From contig NZ_CP042325.1 of NCBI RefSeq assembly GCF_007904105.1, positions 744,001-808,000 on the forward strand: a stretch of DNA of 64,000 nucleotides. Direction: 5' to 3'. Below are positions 18,388 to 28,145 of the stretch, piece by piece. Every line of letters starts with the position of its first letter. Position 1 is the stretch's first letter. The position numbers and the translations under genes were made by a program. Source of the stretch: Corynebacterium sp. sy039 (lineage in GTDB: Bacteria > Actinomycetota > Actinomycetes > Mycobacteriales > Mycobacteriaceae). Under the pieces are notes generated by a model. That model saw nothing but the letters and a program-made list of their open reading frames with translations, was not told where the DNA came from and made no database searches.

Positions 18388-19266
18388 ATGGGGGATCTTG
18401 ACGGAAAGAAAGTAGTAGCAGTACATGCGCACCCTGATGATGAGGCGATCTGGACAGGCGGCTTATTAGCGCAATTAGTGCGGCGTGGTGCTGATGTCTT
18501 GGTGGTTACTTGTACTCTTGGCGAACAAGGGGAAGTGTTTGGGGAAAAATATGGTCAGTTAGTAGCAGAGCATGCTGACCAATTAGGCGGTTTTCGCATT
18601 CATGAGCTCCATCGTTCTCTGGAAATCCTGGGGGTACGTGGTCAATTTTTAGGTGCCCCGGGGCAGTGGCGTGATTCGGGTATGCAGGGTGATCCAGCTA
18701 ATGACCATCCACGTGCTTTTATCAATTCTGGGGCGGATGCTGTGCAACAATTGTGTGAGATTTTCCAGTATGAACAGCCAGATTTGGTTGTCACATATGG
18801 TCCTGATGGCGGCTATGGACACCCCGATCATATTCGTGCTCACCACATTACGCATGAGGCGGCTCAAGTAGTAACCATTCCTCGTATCTTGTGGGCAGTA
18901 ACTGGTAGAACTGAACTGGACTTAGCTTTGAGAGCTTTCGACGCTCCTGATGGCTGGCATAAACCTGATATAGAAGAATTAGCAAGTGTATCGCAGTATG
19001 ATATTTCTGTTGCACTGACGCATAGCGATGTGGCAAAGAAAATCGCTGCAATGCGTTCTCACGCCACACAATTAGCCATCGCAGATGGTAAGAGCAATGA
19101 TGTTCATGATACTGTCTATCAAGCAAGAATTCATGATCACGCACTTGTAGCTGAAGTTTTTGCGCTCACAAATCGTCTGGCGCGGCCAATTATGCGTACA
19201 GAGGAATACCAAATTGGGGCGCAAATAAATGATTATCCATGCACTGATGTTATGGCAGGATTATAG
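18388..19266 (+). CDS. mshB: N-acetyl-1-D-myo-inositol-2-amino-2-deoxy-alpha-D-glucopyranoside deacetylase
   Basis: The zinc-dependent deacetylase of mycothiol synthesis: it removes the acetyl group from GlcNAc-inositol to give GlcN-inositol, the MshC substrate. The 292-residue PIG-L/LmbE-type protein has HAHPDDE at about 13-19 and HPDHIRAHH near 147, which supply the metal ligands and the catalytic aspartate. The frame opens at 18340, but the ATG at 18388, five bases after AGGAG, fits the family. The gene ends two bases before the next gene's start. Mycothiol is the cofactor expected for the arsenate reductase encoded further on. Confidence 0.92.
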   Translation: MGDLDGKKVVAVHAHPDDEAIWTGGLLAQLVRRGADVLVVTCTLGEQGEVFGEKYGQLVAEHADQLGGFRIHELHRSLEILGVRGQFLGAPGQWRDSGMQGDPANDHPRAFINSGADAVQQLCEIFQYEQPDLVVTYGPDGGYGHPDHIRAHHITHEAAQVVTIPRILWAVTGRTELDLALRAFDAPDGWHKPDIEELASVSQYDISVALTHSDVAKKIAAMRSHATQLAIADGKSNDVHDTVYQARIHDHALVAEVFALTNRLARPIMRTEEYQIGAQINDYPCTDVMAGL

Positions 19267-19267
19267 A

Positions 19268-19675
19268 ATGGCTGAGCAAGCGTCGGAAAGCATAAAAGTA
19301 ACTGAAAAGCATACCTATAGTGGTTTTAGCCGCGGGGAACAGGTGATGGGCTTATTGTGGCTATGCCTTGGTTCATTGCTTTCTGCATTATTAGAAATAG
19401 TGTATCTCGGTGTGCATATCGCTGGGATTCCAGCACCATTTATGATTCTTGTTGCTTATTTTTTTAATGCAGTATTGACTCGGACAGCGTTGTTATGGAC
19501 GAAAACTAAAGCGCTAGCTTTATTACCACTATATGTGTGGGTAGCGGCATTTTGTGTGTTGAGTATCTGTGGAGAAGTCAGCGGTGATCAACTTGTTGCT
19601 TCTAGCTTACGTAGCGTCGTGCTGCTTTTATGTGGTGTTCTTGGTGGTAGTTCGCCGCTGACGTACAAGAGATGA
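19268..19675 (+). CDS. Small integral membrane protein (Rv1171-like)
   Basis: A 135-residue protein with about four hydrophobic segments (from residue about 25 to the end) and no recognised motif. Its ATG is two bases after the mshB stop, with AGGA inside the end of mshB, so the two are coupled. A small membrane protein holds the same place after mshB in mycobacteria (Rv1171). Function unknown. Confidence 0.75.
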   Translation: MAEQASESIKVTEKHTYSGFSRGEQVMGLLWLCLGSLLSALLEIVYLGVHIAGIPAPFMILVAYFFNAVLTRTALLWTKTKALALLPLYVWVAAFCVLSICGEVSGDQLVASSLRSVVLLLCGVLGGSSPLTYKR

Positions 19676-19762
19676 CATAATGGATGTAGCGTAAAAACTA
19701 GATTTGCTATATTAGTGATGATAATTATCCCTTAGCAGTGTGAACTGGAGATTTAATAGCCA

Positions 19763-20080
19763 ATGACGTACACAATCGCACAGCCCTGTGTTGATGTTAT
19801 GGATAAGGCCTGCGTAGAAGAATGCCCTGTCGATTGCATTTATGAAGGAAAACGTTCCCTCTATATTCACCCAGATGAATGTGTCGACTGCGGGGCGTGT
19901 GAGCCAGCGTGTCCTACAGAAGCCATTTTCTATGAAGATGATGTTCCAGATGAATGGCTTGATTACAATGATGCGAATGCAGCGTTTTTCGACGATCTAG
20001 GATCACCGGGTGGCGCGGCAAAACTAGGTCCACAAGATTTTGACCCACCATTGGTAGCGCAGCTACCGCCGCAAGCGTAA
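19763..20080 (+). CDS. fdxC: Ferredoxin, 7Fe type
   Basis: A 105-residue cytosolic electron carrier. Cysteine spacing CX7CX3CP in the N-terminal part followed by [12 protein letters not shown] is the 3Fe-4S plus 4Fe-4S arrangement of actinobacterial FdxC. An acidic tail follows. It lies 26 bases upstream of dapC, an arrangement shared with mycobacteria (Rv1177-Rv1178), so the two are probably cotranscribed although the ferredoxin has no known part in lysine synthesis. Confidence 0.93.
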   Translation: MTYTIAQPCVDVMDKACVEECPVDCIYEGKRSLYIHPDECVDCGACEPACPTEAIFYEDDVPDEWLDYNDANAAFFDDLGSPGGAAKLGPQDFDPPLVAQLPPQA

Positions 20081-20106
20081 AACACCTAAAGAAAAGGCAA
20101 GGCAGC

Positions 20107-21207
20107 ATGGCACGCACACAACTTGGTTCTCTTCTTCCAGATTTCCCCTGGAACTCCTTAGAACCAATAAAGGCGCAAGCACAAGCACATCCAGATGGGC
20201 TTATTAACCTTTCAGTTGGTTCTCCCATAGATGAGGTTGCGCCAGGTATTCAACTTGCCTTGAGCCAAGCTGCTGCAGCACCAGGTTATCCGCAAACGAT
20301 TGGCACCCCTCAATTACGCCAGGCCATTATTAAAGCATTGGAACGACGATTTCATTGCCCACAAGTAAAAGGGGTTCTGCCGGTCATTGGTACCAAAGAA
20401 GCAATCGCGTTATTACCTACTTTACTGGGAATACGTGGGCACGTTCTCATTCCCAGCATTGCATATCCTACCTATGAGGTCGCAGTGCTCATGGCTGGGG
20501 CAACCCCAGTCCGTTGCGATGATCCTAGCGAGTTGCCGGAAGATATTGCACGCGACGTAGATTTGATTTTCATTAACTCACCGGCCAATCCTACGGGTGA
20601 GATAATTGCGCTTAACAAATTGCAACAGCTTATTGCTTGGGCACGTGAGCATAACGCCATCATTGCCTCTGATGAATGCTATCTTGGTCTTGTCTGGGAA
20701 GGAGAAGCATTCTCTGTTTTAGATGAGCGAGTATGCGCAGGTAATCACGATAACATTCTTGCAATTCATTCCCTTTCTAAAACATCTAATCTTGCTGCTT
20801 ATCGTGCTGGTTTCTTCGCTGGCGACGAGCAACTTATCGCTGAGCTAACAGAAGTACGCAAGCATGCTGGGTTGATGATGCCTGGTCCTAACCAAGCAGC
20901 AATGGCAGCAGCTCTCGATGATGACTTGCAGGAACAACTGCAGAAAATGCGTTATCAGAAGCGTCGTGAAGCCCTGCTTGAGGCGTTGACTCAAGCAGGT
21001 TTTCGGATTGAGTATTCTGAAGCGGGGCTATATTTGTGGGCAACTCGTGACGAGAACTGCTGGGATACCGTACGGTGGTTTGCACAGCATGGTATCGTCG
21101 TAGCGCCAGGTTCTTTTTATGGTGAGCAGGCAGAGAACTTTGTTCGTATTGCGCTGACTGGTTCTGATGAGGATATTGCTCAGGTAGTGCAGCGATTAGG
21201 TTCCTAA
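20107..21207 (+). CDS. dapC: Succinyldiaminopimelate transaminase
   Basis: A PLP-dependent class I/II aminotransferase that makes N-succinyl-LL-2,6-diaminopimelate in the succinylase branch of lysine and peptidoglycan precursor synthesis. The 366-residue protein has INSPANPTGEI, DECYLGLVWEG and the PLP lysine in HSLSKTSNLAAYRAGF near residue 226. AAGGCAAGGCAGC precedes the ATG. With dapD and dapE in this window it gives three consecutive enzymes of the route. Confidence 0.93.
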   Translation: MARTQLGSLLPDFPWNSLEPIKAQAQAHPDGLINLSVGSPIDEVAPGIQLALSQAAAAPGYPQTIGTPQLRQAIIKALERRFHCPQVKGVLPVIGTKEAIALLPTLLGIRGHVLIPSIAYPTYEVAVLMAGATPVRCDDPSELPEDIARDVDLIFINSPANPTGEIIALNKLQQLIAWAREHNAIIASDECYLGLVWEGEAFSVLDERVCAGNHDNILAIHSLSKTSNLAAYRAGFFAGDEQLIAELTEVRKHAGLMMPGPNQAAMAAALDDDLQEQLQKMRYQKRREALLEALTQAGFRIEYSEAGLYLWATRDENCWDTVRWFAQHGIVVAPGSFYGEQAENFVRIALTGSDEDIAQVVQRLGS

Positions 21208-21306
21208 TCATATAATTCCTGTGTATATTGCGTGTGATTGGCTTGAATGTGCCTTGAGCGAGTAAAGTTTCCTGGGTTACTTTATTCGTGTGGAAGGATG
21301 ATACAT

Positions 21307-21882
21307 TTGACCGATCTGGATCTGTCACGATTTGTGCGTAATTTTCGACAGCTCATCCAATTCGGGATTGTGGGCGGTTCAGGCGTATTCGTCAATGTTG
21401 CTGTAGTGATTGTAGTCAGAAAACTACTGCAATGGGGCTGGGGTATTTCTGAATATGACTCCTTCTTTAATATCTTTGGTACACCTTTCAACGTCCGTTG
21501 GTATCACGTTTTTATGGCATGTGCCTTTTTGATCGCAAATACATGGAATTATCAACTCAACAGAATGTGGACGTTCAATGATAGAACGCTGCGTAGTTGG
21601 TGGCGTGGTTTCTTTCCATTCCTTTTGACCGGATTTACCGCTTTTATCGTCAGCACTGCTGTGGCGACGCTACTGATGAATGCACAATCGCCAATATCTT
21701 TACCGGATCATATTTTTGATGATTCCACCGGTTTTAGAACAAAAGTATATTGGGCTAATGCCATAGGCACGATGATTGCCATGCCAGTCAACTTTATCAT
21801 CAACAAATTGTGGACTTTTAGAAAACCACAAAACCAGGTGGCAATGGATAAAACTATAGAAGAAAGCCCACAGGTAATCTAA
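21307..21882 (+). CDS. GtrA-family membrane protein
   Basis: A 191-residue protein with four membrane segments, starting QFGIVGGSGVFVNV, with NTWNYQLNRMWTFND and FIINKLWTFR as the paired N-W-TF motifs of GtrA proteins. Members help carry or organise polyprenyl-linked sugars for cell-surface glycans. GGAAGG at 21292-21297 directly abuts an ATG at 21298, so the TTG at 21307, nine bases away, is preferred; starts at 21247 and 21298 are open. The stop is four bases before the arsenite pump gene. Confidence 0.85.
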   Translation: MTDLDLSRFVRNFRQLIQFGIVGGSGVFVNVAVVIVVRKLLQWGWGISEYDSFFNIFGTPFNVRWYHVFMACAFLIANTWNYQLNRMWTFNDRTLRSWWRGFFPFLLTGFTAFIVSTAVATLLMNAQSPISLPDHIFDDSTGFRTKVYWANAIGTMIAMPVNFIINKLWTFRKPQNQVAMDKTIEESPQVI

Positions 21883-21886
21883 AAAT

Positions 21887-22966
21887 ATGTCTTTGCGATC
21901 ACAAACACAACCAATAGCAGCGCAACTTTCCACATTAGATCGCTTTTTGCCTCTCTGGATTGGCCTAGCCATGCTCGCAGGTCTGCTCTTAGGGCATTAT
22001 ATTCCTGGGCTACCGCATGCGCTTGAGATAATAAAAATTGGCGAAGTTTCTTTGCCCATTGCAGTGGGACTTTTAGTGATGATGTACCCTGTGCTGGCAA
22101 AAGTTCGCTATGACAAAGCTCATCAGGTGTTGGCTGATAAAAAACTCATGCTCACCAGCATTATTCTTAATTGGTTCGTTTCGCCAGCTTTTATGTTTGC
22201 GCTCGGGTGGATTTTCCTTGCCGATTTACCCGAATATCGCACCGGGTTAATTATCGTTGGGTTAGCACGATGCATTGCAATGGTGATGATTTGGAATGAT
22301 CTAGCCTGTGGTGATCGTGAATCTGCAGCGGTGCTTGTTTTTATTAATTCTCTTTTTCAGGTTATTGCTTTTGGAATACTTGGGTGGTTTTATCTTCAGA
22401 TTCTTCCATCATGGCTGGGACTTCCAACCACAAGCGCGCAATTTTCTTTCTGGTCAGTGACCAGTTCCGTATTATTCTTCCTTGGGGTGCCGCTCATCGC
22501 AGGATTTATTACACGAGTGATGGGGGAGAAAACTAAAGGAAAAGACTGGTACGAGCATATTTTTCTACCTCGACTTAGCCCCTGGGCTCTCTACGGATTG
22601 CTGTTTACAATCGTCATCTTGTTTGCACTACAAGGCCGTAGCATCACAGATAGGCCTTTCGACGTTGCCCGCATTGCCATTCCACTATTGATTTATTTTA
22701 TTGTCACTTTTTGCGCAGGAATGTTTATTGGGTGGCTGCTCAAACTTGGTTATGCCAAAACCACGACGCTTGCTTTCACCGCAGCTGGCAATAACTTTGA
22801 GCTAGCTATTGCCGTAGCAATCGGTACATATGGTGTGGCCAGTGGTCAAGCATTGGCAGGAGTGGTGGGACCGCTTATTGAAGTGCCAGTGTTAGTCGCG
22901 TTAGTGTATGTAGCCTTATGGTTGCAACCTCGGTTTACTGCAGCACAGGGCAGTGAGGTGGAATAA
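21887..22966 (+). CDS. Arsenite efflux pump, ACR3 family
   Basis: A 359-residue membrane protein with ten hydrophobic helices that exports arsenite. Motifs typical of ACR3 are VGLLVMMYPVLAKVRYD, GLARCIAMVMIWNDLACGD with the conserved cysteine, and AFTAAGNNFELAIAVAI. It begins four bases after the gtrA-like gene and three bases before the reductase gene, so the three form one unit. No ArsR-type regulator is adjacent. Confidence 0.92.
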   Translation: MSLRSQTQPIAAQLSTLDRFLPLWIGLAMLAGLLLGHYIPGLPHALEIIKIGEVSLPIAVGLLVMMYPVLAKVRYDKAHQVLADKKLMLTSIILNWFVSPAFMFALGWIFLADLPEYRTGLIIVGLARCIAMVMIWNDLACGDRESAAVLVFINSLFQVIAFGILGWFYLQILPSWLGLPTTSAQFSFWSVTSSVLFFLGVPLIAGFITRVMGEKTKGKDWYEHIFLPRLSPWALYGLLFTIVILFALQGRSITDRPFDVARIAIPLLIYFIVTFCAGMFIGWLLKLGYAKTTTLAFTAAGNNFELAIAVAIGTYGVASGQALAGVVGPLIEVPVLVALVYVALWLQPRFTAAQGSEVE

Positions 22967-22969
22967 AAT

Positions 22970-23377
22970 ATGTCAAAAATTGTCTTTGTATGCCAGCGCA
23001 ATGCTGGAAAATCTCAAATGGCAGCAGCCGTTATGCGCACTTTATCGCCTGAAATAGAGGTGGTTTCTGCAGGGGTTAAACCTGGCGTAGCGTTGAATGA
23101 ACTTTCAATGCAGGTGCTTAGGCAACGAGGATATGAAACAGAAGGCGAACACCCAAAATCGCTCAGGGCAGAACTCCTCGACCACGCAGATATGGTGGTC
23201 TTTTTAGGCAATGAAGCACATTATGATGTTCCCTCACATATACCGGTTCAGCGCTGGAACACAGTGGAACCATCTTTAGACGGTATTGAGGGGATTCGCA
23301 GAATGAATATGATTCTTGACGATATTGAGCACAGGGTACAACAACTTATCAATGCCCTATCGGAGGTAGGGCATTGA
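22970..23377 (+). CDS. Thiol-dependent arsenate reductase, LMW phosphatase fold
   Basis: A 135-residue protein with the phosphate-loop CQRNAGKS (Cys8, CX5KS), as in corynebacterial ArsC1/ArsC2, which form an arseno-mycothiol adduct that mycoredoxin then reduces. The ordinary thioredoxin-type ArsC has two further catalytic cysteines; only Cys8 is present here, which fits a mycothiol transferase. It is coupled to the ACR3 pump and ends in the hairpin before dapD. A protein-tyrosine phosphatase role is the less likely alternative. Confidence 0.85.
   Translation: MSKIVFVCQRNAGKSQMAAAVMRTLSPEIEVVSAGVKPGVALNELSMQVLRQRGYETEGEHPKSLRAELLDHADMVVFLGNEAHYDVPSHIPVQRWNTVEPSLDGIEGIRRMNMILDDIEHRVQQLINALSEVGH
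23350..23376. terminator. Hairpin between convergent arsenate reductase and dapD genes
   Basis: A 12-bp stem (23350-23361 with 23365-23376, one G-U pair, three-base loop) overlapping the end of the reductase gene. No T run follows on either strand, so termination may be inefficient or Rho-assisted. Confidence 0.4.
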
Positions 23378-23396
23378 TAATCAGGAAAGTACAAAA

Positions 23397-24380
23397 CTAA
23401 TTTGCGTGAAGAGCTGCATTAAGCTCAACAGCTTGAGATTTCCAAGGTAGTGCTTCAACCACACCAGTAGTAGAGTTACGGCGGAATAGCACATTATTGG
23501 AACCTGCCAAGTCAAGCGCCTTGACATATGCGCCATCTTCGCTGCCTAGAGCGTGAGCTACCGCACCACGTACAGCGACTTTTGCACCTGCAGTAACATA
23601 AGTACCAGCTTCTATGACACAGTCATCACCAAGCGGGATACCACATCCAGAGTTTGCTCCCAATAAACAGCGTTGACCAAGAGAAATAACTTGTTTTCCG
23701 CCACCAGAAAGTGTGCCCATAATGGAGGCGCCACCACCAACATCTGAGCCATCGCCGACGACGACCCCAGCAGAAATTCTGCCCTCCACCATAGAATTAC
23801 CCAAAGTACCAGCATTGAAGTTGACGAATCCTTCATGCATAACAGTGGTGCCTTCTGCAAGATAGGCGCCAAGACGTACGCGGTCAGCATCACCAATACG
23901 CACGCCTGAAGGAACAACATAATCAACCATGCGAGGGAATTTATCTACTGAATAAACAGTAACTGTGCCGCGTCGTGATAATCGCGCTCGGGTAAGCTCA
24001 AAGTCTACCGGAGAGCATGGACCAAAATTAGTCCATACTACATTAGCGAGTAGTCCGAAAATACCGTCAAGGTTTTGTCCATGTGGACGAACGAGACGGT
24101 GGGATAGTAGATGGAGGCGTAGGTATGCGTCGTACGCATCAGTAGGTGCCGCGTCAAGATCGGCAATAGTTGTAGCAATGGCGACGCGAGTAACTAACCG
24201 ATCGGAATCTTTCCCGACAAGCTCGCGAAAATGCTCTGGAATGGCTGAGCCTTCGAGCGTTTCGGTGTTTGTGTGAGCAGTAGCTTCGGATGCGTTAAGT
24301 TCTGGCTGTGGATACCACGCATCCAAAACAGTGCCGTCATGAATAACAGTTGCAATACCAAGTGCATAAGCAGAAGTCAT
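23397..24380 (-). CDS. dapD: Tetrahydrodipicolinate N-succinyltransferase
   Basis: Transfers succinyl from succinyl-CoA to tetrahydrodipicolinate, committing it to the succinylase branch of DAP synthesis. The 327-residue protein has an N-terminal alpha/beta domain and a left-handed beta-helix of hexapeptide repeats (about residues 155-290, e.g. [18 protein letters not shown] and [19 protein letters not shown]), typical of the actinobacterial DapD group. The ATG at 24380 ([12 protein letters not shown]) is chosen over the upstream 24404. It is convergent with the arsenic genes and near dapE. Confidence 0.93.
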   Translation of the reverse strand: MTSAYALGIATVIHDGTVLDAWYPQPELNASEATAHTNTETLEGSAIPEHFRELVGKDSDRLVTRVAIATTIADLDAAPTDAYDAYLRLHLLSHRLVRPHGQNLDGIFGLLANVVWTNFGPCSPVDFELTRARLSRRGTVTVYSVDKFPRMVDYVVPSGVRIGDADRVRLGAYLAEGTTVMHEGFVNFNAGTLGNSMVEGRISAGVVVGDGSDVGGGASIMGTLSGGGKQVISLGQRCLLGANSGCGIPLGDDCVIEAGTYVTAGAKVAVRGAVAHALGSEDGAYVKALDLAGSNNVLFRRNSTTGVVEALPWKSQAVELNAALHAN

Positions 24381-24431
24381 AGTGACTACTCTAGCCAAAA
24401 CCACGCCAAAGCGGCGTGATAGACATATTCT

Positions 24432-25862
24432 TTAGGCTTCTTTAGCAGATGTATTTTTCCTGCTGAGGAGTGAGAGCAGCACAATAGTCCCAAATACAAT
24501 AGCTACTGCGACAACTTGTTGGCGAGCGCCTTCGTCGCTAAGCATCAGTAATGTCAAAGCACTTAATGCCACCAACGTGAATATCGATAACCAAGGGTAG
24601 AGCCACATACGAACTGTAGTTATTTCATTATTGCGCTCTAGCTCAGGATGAAGTTTTAAGTAACTTGCGCTAATGAAAAACCATAAAACAAGCAAACAAC
24701 CGCCTACTGCATTAAGGAGGAAAGTTAATAGTCCTTCTGGGTTCCAGTATTGCAGCCCGACGGACAAAAAGGCGAATAAAATCGACAAGAGCACCGCATT
24801 TGTCGGCACATTCTCTTTATTGGTTTTGGCAAAAAATGCTGGTGCATTATTGCGTTGAGCGAGAGAGAATACAAACCGTGAGGTTGCATAAATCTGGGCA
24901 TTAAAGGCAGATAGCAGAGCAAGAACAATGACTACTTCCATCACACCTGCGGCACCGGGAATTTTAGCAAGACGCAAAATATCTGCAAAAGGAGATTGCG
25001 CTGCCGAACCGGAGCTTTGGATGCTGGAATACGGCATCAAGAAAGTGATAATGAGCACGGAACCCATATAGAACAAGGAAATGCGCCAGATAATAGAACG
25101 TACAGCAACGGCAATGGATTCCTTAGGCTTTTCTGATTCTGCAGCAGCAATAGCAATAATCTCAATGCCGCCAAAAGCAAAGGCTACAGCTAAAAGTCCG
25201 GTAGCAATACCTGCTATGCCATGCGGCATAAAACCAGCGCTGAGGAAATTTTTTGTACCAATGAATTCATGTCCTGGTAGTAACCCAAAAATCAGTAGCG
25301 TACCAATAACAAGGAAGAAAATAAGAACAGCTACCTTAATAAAAGCAAACCAGAACTCAAATTCACCAAAGCCTCCGACGCGCGCCAAGTTGATTATGGT
25401 GAAAAAGACGACGCACACCAGCGCAGGTATCCACGGGTCGCATCCGAACCATGTGGACATAATTGCCGAAGCGCCAGTCATTTCTGCACCGATAACCATG
25501 ATGAGCATGAACCAGTACAGCCAACCAACGGAGAAACCAGCCCAACGTCCAAAGGCCTGTTCAGCATAGACGGAAAAAGAGCCAGATACAGGACGTGCTG
25601 CGGTGAGTTCACCAAGCATTTGCATGACGAATACCACGATAATGCCAGCGAGGATATAAGCAATGAGAATTGCCGGACCTGCTGCTTTAATTCCTACACC
25701 TGCACCTAGGAATAATCCAGAACCGATTGCAGAACCAAGTCCCATCATGGTGAGGTGACGAGTCTTAAGACCTGCGCCAAGTTCAGAACTATCTTTGGCA
25801 TTAGTCAGTGTGGTGCTTATTGGCTGTGCGTTACCAGCATGCACTTCGTTATTGTTACTCAT
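24432..25862 (-). CDS. Amino acid permease, AAT/APC family
   Basis: A 476-residue, 12-helix cytoplasmic-membrane transporter. The first helix has MGLGSAIGSGLFLGAGVGI and is followed by MLGELTAARPVSGSFSVYAEQAFG, as in the GABA/aromatic/proline permease subgroup; the substrate cannot be read from the sequence. It differs clearly from the permease at 4209-5708. The ATG at 25862 fits the family; the frame runs to 25922. It is divergent from dapE. Confidence 0.85.
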   Translation of the reverse strand: MSNNNEVHAGNAQPISTTLTNAKDSSELGAGLKTRHLTMMGLGSAIGSGLFLGAGVGIKAAGPAILIAYILAGIIVVFVMQMLGELTAARPVSGSFSVYAEQAFGRWAGFSVGWLYWFMLIMVIGAEMTGASAIMSTWFGCDPWIPALVCVVFFTIINLARVGGFGEFEFWFAFIKVAVLIFFLVIGTLLIFGLLPGHEFIGTKNFLSAGFMPHGIAGIATGLLAVAFAFGGIEIIAIAAAESEKPKESIAVAVRSIIWRISLFYMGSVLIITFLMPYSSIQSSGSAAQSPFADILRLAKIPGAAGVMEVVIVLALLSAFNAQIYATSRFVFSLAQRNNAPAFFAKTNKENVPTNAVLLSILFAFLSVGLQYWNPEGLLTFLLNAVGGCLLVLWFFISASYLKLHPELERNNEITTVRMWLYPWLSIFTLVALSALTLLMLSDEGARQQVVAVAIVFGTIVLLSLLSRKNTSAKEA

Positions 25863-26019
25863 ACCTATTGAGAATAAACCGATATACGGTAAAAAAACTA
25901 TTTTTACGTAGTTTATCTGCATTATGTTTATAAAATACTGTGAGTAAAAGCGAGCAACTCTGCATTAACATTCCTGGTAGTGCCTAAAGTGGTGCTCAAA
26001 ACCGCTACACTAGATAGAC

Positions 26020-27138
26020 GTGTCTACTTCTTCTAATGCTGCACTTGATCTTTATTCATCACCTATTGATTTGACTCGTCAACTTGTGGATGTGGAAAGC
26101 CCATCGCATCATGAGAAAAACATTGCTGATCTTATTGAAGCTGCATTGCGGTCAATCAATGACATACGGGTTGATCGGCATGGCAATACGATTGTGGCAA
26201 GAACACAACGCGGCTTGAGTAAGCGTGTTCTCTTAGCCGGACATATTGATACTGTGCCCATTGCGGATAATGTACCTTCTACTCTTGGCGTCGATAAGCA
26301 AGGGCGTGAAGTTATTTTTGGTTGCGGCAGTGTGGATATGAAGTCTGGATTAGCAGTGTATCTGCACACTTTTGCCAAGCTTGCCCATAGCGATACTCTG
26401 ACAAAAGACCTCACCTTAGTATGTTATGAAGGTGAGGAAGTATCCAGTGAGTTCAATGGGTTAGGGCACATCGAGGCTGCTCATCCGCAATGGTTGGAGG
26501 CAGATGTTGCACTCTTGGGAGAACCGACCGGTTCTGTTATTGAGGCTGGTTGTCAGGGATCGATCCGGCTGAAAGTGATTGCTCATGGTGAGCGCGCCCA
26601 TTCTGCACGTTCGTGGCTGGGGACAAATGCAATGCACGTGTTGGCACCAGTGATTAGTAATATCGCTCACTATCAGCAGACACGTGATCAAGAAATAGAA
26701 GTAGATGGTTGTCTCTATCATGAGGGGCTTAACATTGTGCACATGGAATCAGGAGTGGCTACGAATACTATTCCAGACCATGCATGGATGTTTGTTAATT
26801 TTCGTTTTGCGCCTCACCGCAGTGTTGATGAAGCTCTAGAGCATATGCTCAGTGTGCTAGATCTGCCACAAGGGGTCGAATATCTGATTGATGATGCAGT
26901 TCCTGGTGCGCGTCCTGGGCTTGACCAGCCGGTAGTGGCAGAGCTCATTAACCAAACTGGTGGTGTTTTCCGTGCGAAATACGGTTGGACTGATGTGGCA
27001 CGTTTTTCCGCACTAAAAATTCCTGCAGTCAATTTTGGGCCAGGTGATCCAGCTTTTTGCCATAAGAAAGATGAGCAGTGCCCGGTGGCAATGATTGATG
27101 AGGTGGCCACCGTACTGAGCGCATATCTTACTTCCTAG
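26020..27138 (+). CDS. dapE: Succinyl-diaminopimelate desuccinylase
   Basis: A zinc M20-family hydrolase that releases LL-diaminopimelate from its N-succinyl form. The 372-residue protein has LLAGHIDTVP (metal-binding His about 75), GCGSVDMKSG with the bridging aspartate, CYEGEEV with the catalytic Glu pair, and a C-terminal PAFCHKKDEQ with the final histidine ligand. The start is GTG. It is the third DAP gene in the window after dapC and dapD. Confidence 0.93.
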   Translation: MSTSSNAALDLYSSPIDLTRQLVDVESPSHHEKNIADLIEAALRSINDIRVDRHGNTIVARTQRGLSKRVLLAGHIDTVPIADNVPSTLGVDKQGREVIFGCGSVDMKSGLAVYLHTFAKLAHSDTLTKDLTLVCYEGEEVSSEFNGLGHIEAAHPQWLEADVALLGEPTGSVIEAGCQGSIRLKVIAHGERAHSARSWLGTNAMHVLAPVISNIAHYQQTRDQEIEVDGCLYHEGLNIVHMESGVATNTIPDHAWMFVNFRFAPHRSVDEALEHMLSVLDLPQGVEYLIDDAVPGARPGLDQPVVAELINQTGGVFRAKYGWTDVARFSALKIPAVNFGPGDPAFCHKKDEQCPVAMIDEVATVLSAYLTS

Positions 27139-27334
27139 CAGCTCCTGAGTTATGTGGTCGCTAGGAACTGTATCGTACGAGATGCATAAGGTGCATGGGC
27201 ATATGCGGTATGTAGGTATGAGCAATAATGCGCCTTCATATTCTGTTTACTTTGACCTAGTAGAAAGAAATTGATTGTGCACTGCGCATTGTGATGCATA
27301 GCCGTGTATCTGTGCGCTATTAAATAAAGAAGTT

Positions 27335-28144
27335 ATGAGCGATAGAATCGATAGAACAAAGAAGACTGATATGACAGAGATCCCCCAAGAACAAAAGCGT
27401 ATGCTTCGTGGACCATTACTTGTTCGACAATCATCACAGCCACATGAATCTACTTATGACCAGCGACTTCTCGAATTAGGTGCGGATCATGATTGGTTAC
27501 ATGCAGATCCGTGGCGTGTGCTGAGAATCCAAAGCGAGTTTGTTACTGGATTTGATTCCCTTGCGCAGCTGCCGACGGCAGTAACAGTGTTTGGTTCTGC
27601 CCGCGTGGCGGAAGGCACCAAATACTATCAGCTCGGACAAGAGCTGGGTAAGAAACTCGTCGAAGCGGACTATGCTGTGATTACTGGTGGTGGTCCAGGA
27701 CTTATGGAAGCCTGTAACCGTGGTGCGCATGAGGCAGGGGGGCTTTCTGTTGGGTTAGGTATTGAAATACCGCATGAGCAAGGACTTAACCAATATGTTG
27801 ATGTAGGACTCAATTTCCGTTATTTCTTTGCACGCAAAACTATGTTCCTCAAGTATTCCCAGGCTTTTATGTGCTTACCAGGTGGTTTTGGTACCTTAGA
27901 TGAGCTTTGTGAAGTCTTGTGCATGGTGCAGACTAAAAAAGTTACTAATTACCCCATTGTGCTCCTTGGTACTGAGTTTTGGTCTGGAATGCTCGATTGG
28001 CTGCGTGATCGCTTAGTTGCAGAAGGTATGATCAACGAGTCTGATTTGGATCTCTTTCTTTGTACTGATAGTCCTGAGGAAGCTGTAGCACATATCGTAA
28101 ACATACATCGAACCATGCTTGATGAGCACGAAGACCAGGGATAA
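27335..28144 (+). CDS. LOG-family nucleotide 5'-monophosphate phosphoribohydrolase
   Basis: A 269-residue Rossmann-fold protein (TIGR00730) of the Lonely Guy family, which splits the N-glycosidic bond of cytokinin-type or other nucleoside monophosphates. The active-site signatures GGGPGLMEACNRGA (about 118) and PGGFGTLDE (about 183) are complete. In mycobacteria the homologue Rv1205 lies just before folP2, as here. A second in-frame ATG at 27371 is possible; AAGAAG precedes 27335. Substrate in this organism is not known. Confidence 0.9.
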   Translation: MSDRIDRTKKTDMTEIPQEQKRMLRGPLLVRQSSQPHESTYDQRLLELGADHDWLHADPWRVLRIQSEFVTGFDSLAQLPTAVTVFGSARVAEGTKYYQLGQELGKKLVEADYAVITGGGPGLMEACNRGAHEAGGLSVGLGIEIPHEQGLNQYVDVGLNFRYFFARKTMFLKYSQAFMCLPGGFGTLDELCEVLCMVQTKKVTNYPIVLLGTEFWSGMLDWLRDRLVAEGMINESDLDLFLCTDSPEEAVAHIVNIHRTMLDEHEDQG

Positions 28145-28145
28145 T

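Noticed and set aside
27132-27167. Hairpin TTCCTAGC/GCTAGGAA around the dapE stop
   Set aside because: Only 8 bp with a 20-base loop and no T run; too weak to call a terminator.
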